Below are positions 1-7,321 of a stretch of DNA of 27,836 bases, piece after piece; position 1 is the stretch's first letter, and each line of letters begins with the position of its first letter. The notes under the pieces were generated by a model, which worked only from the letters and a program-made list of their open reading frames with translations, was not told the origin of the DNA and ran no database searches. This DNA is from an uncultured Prevotella sp. (GTDB taxonomy: Bacteria; Bacteroidota; Bacteroidia; Bacteroidales; Bacteroidaceae), in NCBI GenBank assembly GCA_937916405.1, contig CALFUF010000078.1:1-27836 (forward strand), read 5' to 3'. The translations under genes were made by a program, and so were the position numbers.

Positions 1-165
1 ATGGAGTTGTTGCCAGAAGAATTTACCCTGCAAGATGCCATCAATGTTAGAAGGCAACAGGGAATGGACGCAAAAGGGGTTAGAAACATGCTACGTGTCT
101 GGAAATGCAGGGGCTATGTATTACAGATTACAGATTACAGTTTTAAAAAATTAAAAAACAATTAA
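1..165 (+). CDS. C-terminal fragment of a larger protein (winged-helix-like tail, possibly DUF3987/VirE-type)
   Basis: An open frame runs from the window edge to TAA at 163-165 and encodes about 54 residues. There is an ATG at base 1, but the gene probably began upstream, so I treat it as a 3' fragment. The pattern EFTLQDAINV...GMDAKGVRNML...GYV looks like a small helix-turn-helix: a helix entering the motif, a recognition helix, then a wing. As remembered family knowledge, such tails end DUF3987/VirE-like primase-helicase proteins of Bacteroidota mobile cassettes. The last coding part includes three copies of ATTACAG, so the natural C-terminus may be altered by the repeat. It ends six bases before the DUF5675 gene, suggesting one transcript. 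The fragment itself is certain as a frame; the family is a guess. Confidence 0.45.
   Translation: MELLPEEFTLQDAINVRRQQGMDAKGVRNMLRVWKCRGYVLQITDYSFKKLKNN
120..140 (+). repeat. 3 x 7-bp tandem repeat ATTACAG inside a gene end
   Basis: Three exact copies of ATTACAG occur back to back, 22 bases before the stop codon of the first frame. Unlike the other arrays in this window, this unit holds a stop triplet only on the opposite strand (CTGTAAT), which fits its being read through in the coding frame. Confidence 0.9.
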
Positions 166-171
166 ATCATT

Positions 172-630
172 ATGGAATTTATTATAGAAAGATTTCTCAA
201 AACAGAAGAATATACAGTAGGACGGTTAAGTATCTTAACACGTGATTTTGACGAATACCTTGGTCGTGAGGACAAGGAGTTTATTTGCGACACGTTAGAA
301 CCTCCTTTCAAACTGTTAGGGATGAACCCTCACGTTCGCCACAAGCACAAAGCAGCACTGACAGCCGGTCGTTACCCCTTGGTCGTTCGTTACTCAGAGC
401 AATATAAAACCTGCCTGCCCCTCATCGTGGGTATGCCTAAATTGATGAATAAAGATGTCCGTATGGTAAAGGGCAACTCCGTTGATGATATCCATGTAGG
501 GTTAATCCCTGGTGCTTATCGTGGTGACGGCAAGATGGTTGACTCCAGTAATATGATTTACACCATCAAACAACTCATCGTCAAGGTGAAAGAACGTGGT
601 GAAGGGGTTTTTATTCAAATTAGAAATTAG
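172..630 (+). CDS. DUF5675 family protein
   Basis: This 152-residue protein matches what I know of DUF5675: an early segment YTVGRLSI, a short CDTLEPP motif, a KAALTAGRYPL stretch, a central LPLIVGMP and a late DDIHVGLIPGAY block. The function of the family is unknown. It is often found beside phage-like or lysis genes in Bacteroidota mobile cassettes, and that is the setting here, with a P5-like cell-wall enzyme 19 bases downstream. No signal peptide or membrane segment is visible, so it is probably cytoplasmic or phage-delivered. The start at ATG 172 lies six bases after the preceding stop. Its stop TAG at 628-630 is supplied by a 7-bp tandem repeat, so the last residues (QIRN) are partly encoded by that repeat. 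Confidence 0.75.
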   Translation: MEFIIERFLKTEEYTVGRLSILTRDFDEYLGREDKEFICDTLEPPFKLLGMNPHVRHKHKAALTAGRYPLVVRYSEQYKTCLPLIVGMPKLMNKDVRMVKGNSVDDIHVGLIPGAYRGDGKMVDSSNMIYTIKQLIVKVKERGEGVFIQIRN

Positions 631-650
631 GAATTAGAAATTAGGAATTA
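618..650 (+). repeat. 7-bp tandem repeat AATTAGR spanning a stop and the next start
   Basis: Two 14-bp copies of AATTAGAAATTAGG plus a trailing AATTA make about 4.7 units of AATTAGA/AATTAGG. TAG occurs at 621, 628, 635 and 642, covering all three reading frames; the one at 628 ends the DUF5675 gene. The array fills the whole intergenic space and ends on the A of the next gene's ATG at 650. Confidence 0.92.
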
Positions 651-1090
651 TGAGTACAAATAGAATGGCAAGAGGATTGCGGAACAATAATCCGCTGAAT
701 ATTATTAAGAGTAGCAATCAGGTATGGCTGGGGCAGACCAACCTCGGAGGAGAGACGCACTTCTGTCAGTTCTCATCCATGCAGTATGGCTTCCGTGCAG
801 CCTTGAAACTGCTTCGGACATATTACCTGAAACACGGATGCACCACCATTCGGCAGATTATCTGCCGATGGGCACCAGAGACGGAGAATCAGGTGGATGC
901 GTATATCAAGAACGTGTGCAAGCTCACCCAACTTGGTGCAGACACTCCCCTACCCCCGATGAAAGCAGAGACGAAGATCATCTGGTGTGAGCTCGTCCTT
1001 GCCATGGCAAGTGTGGAGTGTGGTCTGACTGCGGACGGGCGTGACACCCTCCGCTTCTCCCTCGGAAAAGCATGGAATATGTTAGTCTGA
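650..1090 (+). CDS. P5-like structural / peptidoglycan-acting protein of phage origin
   Basis: The 146-residue product begins with RGLRNNNPLNI, followed by W.G, a FCQFSSMQYGFRAA segment and IICRWAPETENQVDAYI. This is the pattern of proteins that Bacteroidota genomes carry under the name structural protein P5. The name comes from phage annotation; the fold resembles small lysozyme-like domains that act on peptidoglycan, with N-terminal residues and a later ENQ segment conserved. It has no signal peptide, so export would need a holin or another route. It follows the DUF5675 gene and is presumably transcribed with it. The stop codon lies in a 15-bp palindrome (1082-1096). An alternative start at MARG (665) would shorten it by five residues. 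Confidence 0.7.
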   Translation: MSTNRMARGLRNNNPLNIIKSSNQVWLGQTNLGGETHFCQFSSMQYGFRAALKLLRTYYLKHGCTTIRQIICRWAPETENQVDAYIKNVCKLTQLGADTPLPPMKAETKIIWCELVLAMASVECGLTADGRDTLRFSLGKAWNMLV

Positions 1091-1096
1091 GACTAA
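1082..1096. repeat. 15-bp perfect palindrome across the P5 stop codon
   Basis: TTAGTCT-G-AGACTAA is perfectly inverted around base 1089 and contains the TGA stop at 1088-1090. With a one-base centre it is a poor RNA hairpin, so a protein-binding site or chance is more likely than a terminator. Confidence 0.5.
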
Positions 1097-1109
1097 GCAT
1101 CCAACTTTG

Positions 1110-1160
1110 TTAGTGTTTGCAAACATTATAAATTACAATAATTTAGTGTTTGCAAACATT
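1110..1160. promoter_or_regulatory. twin 18-bp direct repeats, each with the palindrome TGTTTGCAAACA (putative operator pair)
   Basis: The 18-mer TTAGTGTTTGCAAACATT occurs exactly at 1110-1127 and 1143-1160. Each copy holds the perfect 12-bp palindrome TGTTTGCAAACA (1114-1125 and 1147-1158). The centres are 33 bp apart, about three helical turns, so two bound dimers would face the same side of the DNA. The pair sits about 65-110 bases upstream of the pgi -33 element. The TTTGCAAA core resembles LacI-family and some other sugar-responsive operators; the actual regulator is unknown. Confidence 0.6.
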
Positions 1161-1175
1161 TTATTATCTGTGTAA

Positions 1176-1216
1176 GAAACCACAGGGTTTCTCCCTCTTT
1201 CGTAAAAAAGAGAGAG
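1176..1216 (+). terminator. possible terminator hairpins downstream of the P5 gene
   Basis: GAAACC (1176-1181) pairs with GGTTTC (1186-1191) over a four-base loop and is followed by the pyrimidine run TCCCTCTTT. A second imperfect stem pairs 1191-1200 with 1207-1216 (9 of 10 bases). The two stems share base 1191. Both lie before the pgi promoter, so they could end the upstream phage-like transcript. No long U tract follows, so the call is weak. Confidence 0.3.
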
Positions 1217-1222
1217 TAGTAT

Positions 1223-1253
1223 TTTGCGGTCACGAAAAAGTTTTGTATCTTTG
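1223..1253 (+). promoter_or_regulatory. pgi promoter (Bacteroidota -33/-7 type)
   Basis: TTTG at 1223-1226 and TATCTTTG at 1246-1253 are separated by exactly 19 bases, an exact match to the Bacteroidota consensus TTTG-N19-TAnnTTTG. Transcription should begin about 1258-1260, leaving a leader of roughly 33 bases before the ATG at 1292. Confidence 0.8.
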
Positions 1254-1291
1254 TAGGCAAATTATGTAAAACCCAATAATTAAACAAAACA

Positions 1292-2647
1292 ATGAGTAAC
1301 ATCAAACTTGACATCACGAAGGCAGCTTGCTTCTTGGAGGCAGGTGCCGTCAAGGCTTTCGAGCCGAAAGTGAAGGCCGCACAGCAGGCATTAGAAGAGG
1401 GCACATGCCCAGGTAATGATTTCTTAGGTTGGCTGCATCTTCCCAGCAGTATCACCCCTGCCTTCTTAGACGAAGTACAGGCTGTTGCCAATACCCTCAG
1501 AGAGAAATGTGAGGTAGTGGTTGTTGCCGGTATCGGCGGCTCCTACTTAGGTGCCCGTGCCGTTATCGAGGCATTAGGAAACTCTTTCGCTTGGCTGATT
1601 CAGGACAAGAAGAATCCTACGATTCTCTTTGCTGGTAACAACATTGGTGAGGACTATCTCTCTGAGATGACCGAATATCTGAAAGGCAAGAAGTTTGGTG
1701 TCATCAATATCTCCAAGTCTGGTACCACCACAGAGACCGCCCTGACCTTCCGTCTGTTGAAGAAACAGTGTGAGGCACAGATGGGCAAGGACGTGGCGAA
1801 AGACGTGATCGTTGCCGTTACTGACGCTAAGCATGGTGCTGCCCGTACTTGCGCTGACAAAGAGGGTTATAAGAGTTTTATCATCCCCGATAATGTGGGT
1901 GGACGATTCTCTGTACTTACCCCGGTAGGTCTGCTGCCTATCGCCTGTGCCGGTTTCGACATCAAGCAACTCGTACAGGGTGCCGCCGATATGGAGAAGG
2001 CTTGTGACAAGGATGTTCCTTTCGAGGAGAACCTCGCCGCCCAGTATGCGGCAGTCCGCAACGGTCTGTATGGTGCCGGTAAGAAGATTGAGATCATGGT
2101 GAACTACCAGCCTAAGCTCCACTTCATCTCTGAGTGGTGGAAACAGCTCTATGGAGAGTCTGAGGGTAAGGATAAGAAGGGTATCTTCCCCGCATCTTGC
2201 GACTTCACAACAGACCTGCACTCTATGGGTCAGTGGATTCAGGATGGTGAGCGTACCATCTTCGAGACTGTCATCAGCATCGAGGAGCCTAACCGCAGTC
2301 TGCTCTTCCCCAGCGACGAGGAGAATCTGGATGGTTTGAACTTCCTCGCCGGCAAGCGAGTAGACGAGGTCAACAAGATGGCAGAGTTAGGAACTCGTCT
2401 TGCTCATGTGGATGGTGGTGTGCCCAATATCCGCATCAGTGTTCCCAAGCTGAACGAATATTATATCGGACAACTGATTTACTTCTTCGAGATTGCCTGT
2501 GGTATCAGTGGTAATGTTCTGGGTGTTAACCCATTCAACCAGCCTGGTGTAGAGGCTTACAAGAAGAATATGTTCGCCCTTCTCGACAAACCCGGCTACG
2601 AGGCTGACTCTAAGGCTATCAAGGAGCGTCTGGCTAAGGAGAGTTGA
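1292..2647 (+). CDS. pgi: glucose-6-phosphate isomerase
   Basis: Cytoplasmic glycolytic and gluconeogenic enzyme that interconverts glucose 6-phosphate and fructose 6-phosphate. The 451-residue length fits the shorter bacterial branch. Recognisable blocks are VVAGIGGSYLGARA (about residue 75), the phosphate-binding ISKSGTTTETA (about 145), VGGRFSVLTPVGLLP (about 208), SEWWKQLYGESEGK in the middle, and LHSMGQWIQDG with FETV. These are the SIS-fold motifs and the catalytic Glu/His regions of the family. ATG 1292 is the first start after the promoter and gives a full-length N-terminus. The stop TGA lies inside an 8-bp tandem repeat that runs to the start of the HAD gene, so the two genes may share a transcript. 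Confidence 0.97.
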   Translation: MSNIKLDITKAACFLEAGAVKAFEPKVKAAQQALEEGTCPGNDFLGWLHLPSSITPAFLDEVQAVANTLREKCEVVVVAGIGGSYLGARAVIEALGNSFAWLIQDKKNPTILFAGNNIGEDYLSEMTEYLKGKKFGVINISKSGTTTETALTFRLLKKQCEAQMGKDVAKDVIVAVTDAKHGAARTCADKEGYKSFIIPDNVGGRFSVLTPVGLLPIACAGFDIKQLVQGAADMEKACDKDVPFEENLAAQYAAVRNGLYGAGKKIEIMVNYQPKLHFISEWWKQLYGESEGKDKKGIFPASCDFTTDLHSMGQWIQDGERTIFETVISIEEPNRSLLFPSDEENLDGLNFLAGKRVDEVNKMAELGTRLAHVDGGVPNIRISVPKLNEYYIGQLIYFFEIACGISGNVLGVNPFNQPGVEAYKKNMFALLDKPGYEADSKAIKERLAKES

Positions 2648-2672
2648 AGAGTTGAAGGATTGAAGAGTTGAA
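2641..2672 (+). repeat. 4 x 8-bp tandem repeat GAGTTGAA at the pgi end
   Basis: Units are GAGTTGAA, GAGTTGAA, GGATTGAA, GAGTTGAA. TGA falls at 2645 (the pgi stop), 2653, 2661 and 2669, covering all three frames. The TTG at 2668-2670 used here as the HAD start lies in the last unit, so the array links a stop to a start. Confidence 0.9.
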
Positions 2673-3405
2673 AGAGGCAATTCAATTATACTTAAAGAAG
2701 CACGGCTTTGGGCAGTTTTGTCCTAAAGCCGTGCTTTTCGACATGGATGGTGTCATCTACAACTCGATGCCCAACCATGCCCGCTCGTGGCATCAGGCGA
2801 TGGCAGCAGCAGGTATTGAGATGGACGAGAGCGAGGCGTATCTTTATGAGGGAATGCGTGGTGTAGAGACCATCAAGCTGAAAGCACGCCAGCAATGGCA
2901 CAGGGACATCAGTGACGAGGAGGCACAAAAGTTATATGAGCTGAAGGCAAAAGTGTTCAGTCAATGTCCTCCTGCCCTCAAGATGGAAGGTACTGAAGAG
3001 CTCATGCGCCTGATGAAAGCCGACGGACTAAAGATCTGTGTGGTAACGGGCAGTGCGCAACACACCCTATTAGATAAATTAGCAGAAGACCACCCTGGGC
3101 TGATCGACCCTGACCTCATCGTGACCAGCTATGATGTCACTCACGGCAAACCAGCTCCAGACCCCTATCTGGCAGGCATGAAGAAAGCCCATGTCGAACC
3201 ATGGGAGGCTATTGTCGTAGAGAACGCCCCATTAGGTGTACAGGCAGCTGTTGCCGCCAGATGCTTCACGATAGCTGTCAATACGGGTCCTTTACCTGAT
3301 GAAGAGCTCATCAGTAAAGGAGCAGACCTCCTGATGCCGGATATGAAGACCCTTAGAGATCAATGGAGTCATTGGCACTGGTATCCATCTGAGTATCTCG
3401 TTTGA
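2668..3405 (+). CDS. HAD-superfamily (subfamily IA, beta-phosphoglucomutase-like) hydrolase
   Basis: The 245-residue protein has the HAD motifs: nucleophile FDMDGV with Asp25 and Asp27, motif II VVTGSA, the motif III lysine region HGKPAPDPYL, and VVENAPLGVQAA in place of the acidic motif IV. The alpha-helical cap between the first two motifs fits subfamily IA, which includes beta-phosphoglucomutases and sugar-phosphate phosphatases. The substrate cannot be read from the sequence, but a gene directly after pgi suggests a hexose phosphate. No ATG precedes the Asp motif in frame, so translation probably starts at TTG 2668, after an in-frame TGA at 2653; GTG 2728 is the alternative and would remove the 20-residue leader. 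The 3' end overlaps the convergent DUF4738 gene by 53 bp. Confidence 0.85.
   Translation: MKEAIQLYLKKHGFGQFCPKAVLFDMDGVIYNSMPNHARSWHQAMAAAGIEMDESEAYLYEGMRGVETIKLKARQQWHRDISDEEAQKLYELKAKVFSQCPPALKMEGTEELMRLMKADGLKICVVTGSAQHTLLDKLAEDHPGLIDPDLIVTSYDVTHGKPAPDPYLAGMKKAHVEPWEAIVVENAPLGVQAAVAARCFTIAVNTGPLPDEELISKGADLLMPDMKTLRDQWSHWHWYPSEYLV
2698..2736 (+). terminator. terminator-like hairpin embedded in the HAD gene start
   Basis: AAGCACGGCTTT (2698-2709) is perfectly complementary to AAAGCCGTGCTT (2725-2736) with a 15-base loop, and loop bases GGG/CCT can extend the stem. TTTTC follows at 2735-2739. The shape is that of an intrinsic terminator or attenuator 50 bases after the pgi stop, yet it lies within codons of the HAD reading frame. 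Confidence 0.5.
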
Positions 3406-3907
3406 CAGAGAGTTCCCCCATTCGGGAGAGACGTACTACCAAAGGAATATACTCATCTGTCTGGGGATGACTAACACTGGCTGCGAACTCTATCCAGTCA
3501 CCATCCACCTTATCATATACCAGACCTTCTAAGATACCCGTCTTTCTATAGTCATCATCCAAATAGCTATCGAAATCTTTCTTGGTAAACTTATGACTAT
3601 AGAACTGAGAGCCATCCTGACGGGACACCACCAGCGTGATATAATTATCCACAAACTGCTGACCCACCTCATCCTTCACCATGGGTAAGGAGTCACTGGG
3701 CTGGCGGTTAATATCCAGATGATAGGTACGACCTATCCACTGAATATCCCTGCTATCAGCATAAGACTGCAAACGAACAGGCTCCTGTGGTTTAGGGATT
3801 TCCACACGCTCAGTAATGATATCGTTACTCTTTTTCTTTCCGCCACATGCCATCAATGTCAAGGCAAGACAGCCGACCATGATGAGATAAATACTGTTGG
3901 TTTTCAT
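3353..3907 (-). CDS. DUF4738 family lipoprotein
   Basis: A 184-residue protein with a lipoprotein signal peptide: a short basic start, a hydrophobic run, and lipobox LMAC with Cys21, followed by GGKKK. It should be carried to the outer part of the cell envelope and anchored by lipid. The body, with YADSRDIQWIGRTYHL, LVVSRQDGSQFYSHKFTKKDF and a C-terminal VRLSRMGELSV, fits DUF4738, a family of unknown function in Bacteroidota. The 3' end overlaps the convergent HAD gene by 53 bp. It has its own promoter, whose -33 part lies in the last codons of the Ca2+ ATPase gene upstream, so it can be expressed apart from that gene. Confidence 0.8.
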   Translation of the reverse strand: MKTNSIYLIMVGCLALTLMACGGKKKSNDIITERVEIPKPQEPVRLQSYADSRDIQWIGRTYHLDINRQPSDSLPMVKDEVGQQFVDNYITLVVSRQDGSQFYSHKFTKKDFDSYLDDDYRKTGILEGLVYDKVDGDWIEFAASVSHPQTDEYIPLVVRLSRMGELSVKRDTQMDTSANDSIDL

Positions 3908-3931
3908 CTGTTCTTAGTATGTATGATGTTG

Positions 3932-3962
3932 CAAAGATACGATTAAGTGTGTAAAAAACCAA
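3932..3962 (-). promoter_or_regulatory. promoter of the DUF4738 gene
   Basis: On the minus strand TATCTTTG (complement of 3932-3939) is preceded by TTGG (complement of 3959-3962) with a 19-base spacer. Start of transcription is expected near 3927, about 20 bases before ATG 3907. Confidence 0.65.
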
Positions 3963-6564
3963 GAAATTTCCAGAGTTTTTTACAACGCCACACCTCTCCT
4001 GTCCACAAAACGAAAGAGGTAGCACCTATGATTGCTATCCAGTCTCTCCAACACAAAGGAGTCACATTGAACATCCGTCCTCCGAAAGCGACGATGAGGA
4101 TTTGTCCAAAGAACACCAAGAGGGCAATGAAGATAAATCCCTTGCAACCCCGTAGGGTCAGGGCACTACTTCCTGTAGCATAGGCACGGGCATTGAACAT
4201 GTTCCAGAACTGCAACATCACAAAGATGGTAAAGAACAGGCTTTGCTCATAGAGTGACCACCCATGATGCTCATAGGTATAAAGCAGGAATAAGAGAAGG
4301 ACGAAGAACGCACACCCTACCCCGATAATCAGCCAGGTCATATCCCTATTGATAATAAAGGCACGGCGGTCACGAGGCTTTTCCGTCATCACTGCCGGAG
4401 AGGGCGGTAACGATGACAATGCCATCGCCGCAAAGGTATCCATAATCAGATTGACCCATAACATCTGTGTTACTGTCAAGGGAACCTCCGTCCCCATGAA
4501 GGCGCCAGCCAATACGATCAGACAGGCAGCGACATTCACTGTCAGTTGGAAAAGAATGAACCGCTGAATGTTCCGATAAAGGGAACGTCCCCACATCACG
4601 GCACGACCGATACTGCTGAAAGAGTTATCGATAATGGTAATATCAGATGCCTCTTTGGCGACTGATGTGCCATCACCCATAGAGAGTCCGACATGAGCCG
4701 CCTTCAACGCCGGCGCATCATTTGTCCCGTCACCTGTGACGGCAACGACCTGTCCTAACTGCTGTAAAGCGACAACGAGTCGTTTCTTGTCCATCGGACG
4801 AGCACGAGCTATCACCTTCAAGTCCATCACCCTTTCCAGCACCTCTTCATCTGTTAATGCCGCAAACTCTGGTCCCGTGATTAACTGTCTGTCAGTATCC
4901 TCTTCCGTCCACAATCCGACCTGTCTGGCTATCTCACAGGCTGTGGCAGGAGTATCACCTGTCACGACCTTCACAGCGATACCGGCGTTCATACACTCAC
5001 GGACAGCTGCAGGCACATCAGGACGGACAGGGTCAGAGATGGCGACGACACCCAAGAAGGTCATCTTGTCTGTCACCAGTTGCTGACCCTCTATCGGCTG
5101 TTCCGTCTCATCCAGTCGCTGGTACGCGAAACCCAACGTACGCATTCCCTGCTTCTGAAAAGAAAGCAACCTCCTCTGTATCTCCGCACGGTCGTCCTCC
5201 GACATGACACACTTCCCGTAAACGATCTCTGGTGCTCCTTTCACATAAAGGATCCGCTCCTGACCTTTTCTGATGACTACCGCCATCAGCTTACGCTCTG
5301 TGGAGAAAGGCAACTCTTCCTCATAGGTCACTTCCTCTTTCAAAGTCTGATAGTCGACACCTTGGTCAAGCAGCCATAGAAGTAATGCTCCCTCTGTAGG
5401 ATTCCCCAACACGATGGGACATCCATTGTCTTTTATCTGTAATGACGCGGTCGTATTGACAGCGATACCCTGACAGACAAGACTCCTGTTATCTTGGCTT
5501 TCCATATCGAGACAAGCCTCATAGACACGCATCTGATTCTGCGTCAGTGTTCCTGTCTTATCCGTACAGATGACAGTAGCCGCTCCCATCGTCTCACAAG
5601 CATGCATCTTCCGCACCAGATTATTGGTCTTCAGCATCCGTCGCATACTATAGGCAAGACTCAGGGTCACCGCCATGGGCAATCCCTCGGGGACGGCAAC
5701 GACAATCAAGGTCACCGCAATCATGACGGTCTGCAGGACATAAGAGATAAAAGGAACCCATTCAAAGTCATTATAGATAAAAAACATCAGGATGCGTCCG
5801 ACGATGACAAGGAAAGCAATACCATAACTCATTCTCGCTATCAGCTTCCCTAATCTGTCCAGTTGCTCGTTCAACGGAGTCTTCACCGTATCGTCGATGC
5901 GTGCAGCCTCATATACCTTTCCATTCTCCGTCTTGTCACCAACGGCATGGACCTTAAACAGCCCATGGCCTTCCATGACCTTCGTACCCCGAAGGACCTG
6001 ATTGGTAGGGAAGGTCGCCTCCTGGTCAAAGTCCTGCTCCTTGACGCTCTTAGGACATACGGGCTCACCCGTCAGTGTCGACTCGTCGACATTCATAGAA
6101 ACCGCTTCCAGCAACATACCGTCTGCCGGTATCTCGTCACCCGTATTGATGAGGACAATATCCCCCACCACAACATCACACTTGGCGATTTGCTGTCTTT
6201 GACCATTACGAATCACCATCACAGGCTCCTCGTCGTTCACCTGATTAAGGATGGCAAACTCCCTGTCGGCTTTCACCTCAAAAAGGAAAGCCATACCAGT
6301 TGCCAACAGTATGGCGATAAATATACCAACAGGCTCAAAGAAAACAGTGCTATCCTCGTTCAGTACATAATATTCGTAACAAGAAATTCCAATGGACAAC
6401 CATCCTGCTACCAGTAATATGATGATGAGAGGGTCTTTGAACTTCGTCAGAAACCGCTTCCATAACGGAATCTTTTCTGGTTCGGTAAGAACGTTGGCAC
6501 CATATCGCTGGCGACTCTCCAGAACCTCCGAATCTGTCAACCCTTGATAACGCTGTTGTTTCAT
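3943..6564 (-). CDS. calcium-translocating P-type ATPase (PMCA type)
   Basis: An inner-membrane cation pump that uses ATP to export Ca2+. The order is canonical for a P2B-type ATPase: an N-terminal cation-ATPase region, the first membrane pair, the actuator motif TLTGEPV, the ion-site helix VVAVPEGLPMAVTLSLA, the phosphorylation motif CTDKTGTLTQ with Asp335, KGAPEIVYGKC in the nucleotide domain, hinge GDGTNDAPALKAAHVGLSMG, then several C-terminal helices. I start it at ATG 6564 (MKQQRYQGLT), giving 874 residues. The upstream ATG at 6594 would lie upstream of the gene's own -7 element. With that element ending five bases before ATG 6564, the mRNA may be leaderless. A DUF4738 lipoprotein gene follows. 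Confidence 0.92.
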   Translation of the reverse strand: MKQQRYQGLTDSEVLESRQRYGANVLTEPEKIPLWKRFLTKFKDPLIIILLVAGWLSIGISCYEYYVLNEDSTVFFEPVGIFIAILLATGMAFLFEVKADREFAILNQVNDEEPVMVIRNGQRQQIAKCDVVVGDIVLINTGDEIPADGMLLEAVSMNVDESTLTGEPVCPKSVKEQDFDQEATFPTNQVLRGTKVMEGHGLFKVHAVGDKTENGKVYEAARIDDTVKTPLNEQLDRLGKLIARMSYGIAFLVIVGRILMFFIYNDFEWVPFISYVLQTVMIAVTLIVVAVPEGLPMAVTLSLAYSMRRMLKTNNLVRKMHACETMGAATVICTDKTGTLTQNQMRVYEACLDMESQDNRSLVCQGIAVNTTASLQIKDNGCPIVLGNPTEGALLLWLLDQGVDYQTLKEEVTYEEELPFSTERKLMAVVIRKGQERILYVKGAPEIVYGKCVMSEDDRAEIQRRLLSFQKQGMRTLGFAYQRLDETEQPIEGQQLVTDKMTFLGVVAISDPVRPDVPAAVRECMNAGIAVKVVTGDTPATACEIARQVGLWTEEDTDRQLITGPEFAALTDEEVLERVMDLKVIARARPMDKKRLVVALQQLGQVVAVTGDGTNDAPALKAAHVGLSMGDGTSVAKEASDITIIDNSFSSIGRAVMWGRSLYRNIQRFILFQLTVNVAACLIVLAGAFMGTEVPLTVTQMLWVNLIMDTFAAMALSSLPPSPAVMTEKPRDRRAFIINRDMTWLIIGVGCAFFVLLLFLLYTYEHHGWSLYEQSLFFTIFVMLQFWNMFNARAYATGSSALTLRGCKGFIFIALLVFFGQILIVAFGGRMFNVTPLCWRDWIAIIGATSFVLWTGEVWRCKKLWKFLGFLHT

Positions 6565-6569
6565 GACTG

Positions 6570-6577
6570 CAAAGATA
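6570..6577 (-). promoter_or_regulatory. -7 element of the Ca2+ ATPase gene
   Basis: TATCTTTG on the minus strand matches TAnnTTTG exactly; no good -33 TTTG is seen at 19-20 bases. The element ends only five bases before ATG 6564, implying a start of transcription at or next to the start codon. Confidence 0.55.
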
Positions 6578-6622
6578 ACTAAAAAAATAAGCATAACTAT
6601 AGCTTTTTGAGAAATTTTTAAC

Positions 6623-6630
6623 TAACTTTG
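6623..6630 (+). promoter_or_regulatory. -7 element of the DUF4230 operon
   Basis: TAACTTTG matches TAnnTTTG. It lies divergently to the ATPase promoter, 46 bases away, and no clear -33 element is present. It places the start of transcription near 6636, which favours ATG 6650 over ATG 6641. Confidence 0.5.
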
Positions 6631-6649
6631 TAGCCAACTGATGAATGAA

Positions 6650-7321
6650 ATGAAAAAATACGCTCTGATACTTTCACTCCTGGTTTGCTTCACCGCATGT
6701 CATCATGAGAAGCAAGCAGAAACAGAGACACCCCCTACGGACACTTTGTCTATTCTTGTGACACAAATCCAGCAATGCTCCCGCATCTACACGACAGCAT
6801 ATAAGATTCACAAGGTGGTGACGCATGATGATGTCATCCGACTGAAAGGGAGTTTCCTCGCTCAGGACTTCAACATCAAGATGCCGTTGGGTGACCGCAA
6901 GATCGCCATTCCCATGGACGCAACGCTGAAAGGGTATATTGACATGAGCAACTTCTCTAAGAAGAACGTCGAACGGGAGGATGGCAAGATTATCATCACA
7001 TTACCCGACCCGCAGGTGGTGATGACGAGTTCTAAGATTGACCAGAAGAGTATCAAGGAATATGTCGGACTGGTACGCTCTCATTTCACTGATGCCGAGA
7101 TGACCAACTATGAGCAACAAGGTCGTGCCGCCATCATAGAGAGCATCCCGCAATTAGGGATGATCCCCACTGCCCAGGAGAATGCCGCTCGTGTCCTCAT
7201 TCCCTTAATCACCCAGATGGGCTATCGGGAAGAGGACATCATTATTCAGTTCCGCAAAGAGTATGGCTTACGGGACATCCAGTCACTGATTAATATGGAT
7301 ATCGAAAATGCGAAAAAGTAA
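6650..7321 (+). CDS. DUF4230 family lipoprotein (first of a tandem pair)
   Basis: From ATG 6650 the product has 223 residues and starts with MKKYALIL, a hydrophobic run and a lipobox FTAC with Cys17; ATG 6641 would add MNE. It should be a lipoprotein of the cell envelope. The body (YKIHKVVTHDDVIRLKGSF, GDRKIAIPMDATLKGYIDMS, ITLPDPQVVMTSSKID, and a late AARVLIPLITQMGY) fits DUF4230, a family of unknown function with a band-like alpha/beta repeat feel. It overlaps the second DUF4230 gene by 14 bases, so the two are translationally linked, and an AGCS symporter follows. Confidence 0.8.
   Translation: MKKYALILSLLVCFTACHHEKQAETETPPTDTLSILVTQIQQCSRIYTTAYKIHKVVTHDDVIRLKGSFLAQDFNIKMPLGDRKIAIPMDATLKGYIDMSNFSKKNVEREDGKIIITLPDPQVVMTSSKIDQKSIKEYVGLVRSHFTDAEMTNYEQQGRAAIIESIPQLGMIPTAQENAARVLIPLITQMGYREEDIIIQFRKEYGLRDIQSLINMDIENAKK

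Noticed and set aside
1..165. Complete small gene starting at base 1
   Set aside because: The ATG is exactly at the window edge and the content looks like the tail of a longer protein, so completeness cannot be claimed.
1574..2221. Open frame of 215 codons on the minus strand
   Set aside because: It is antisense to pgi, whose family motifs are continuous on the other strand.
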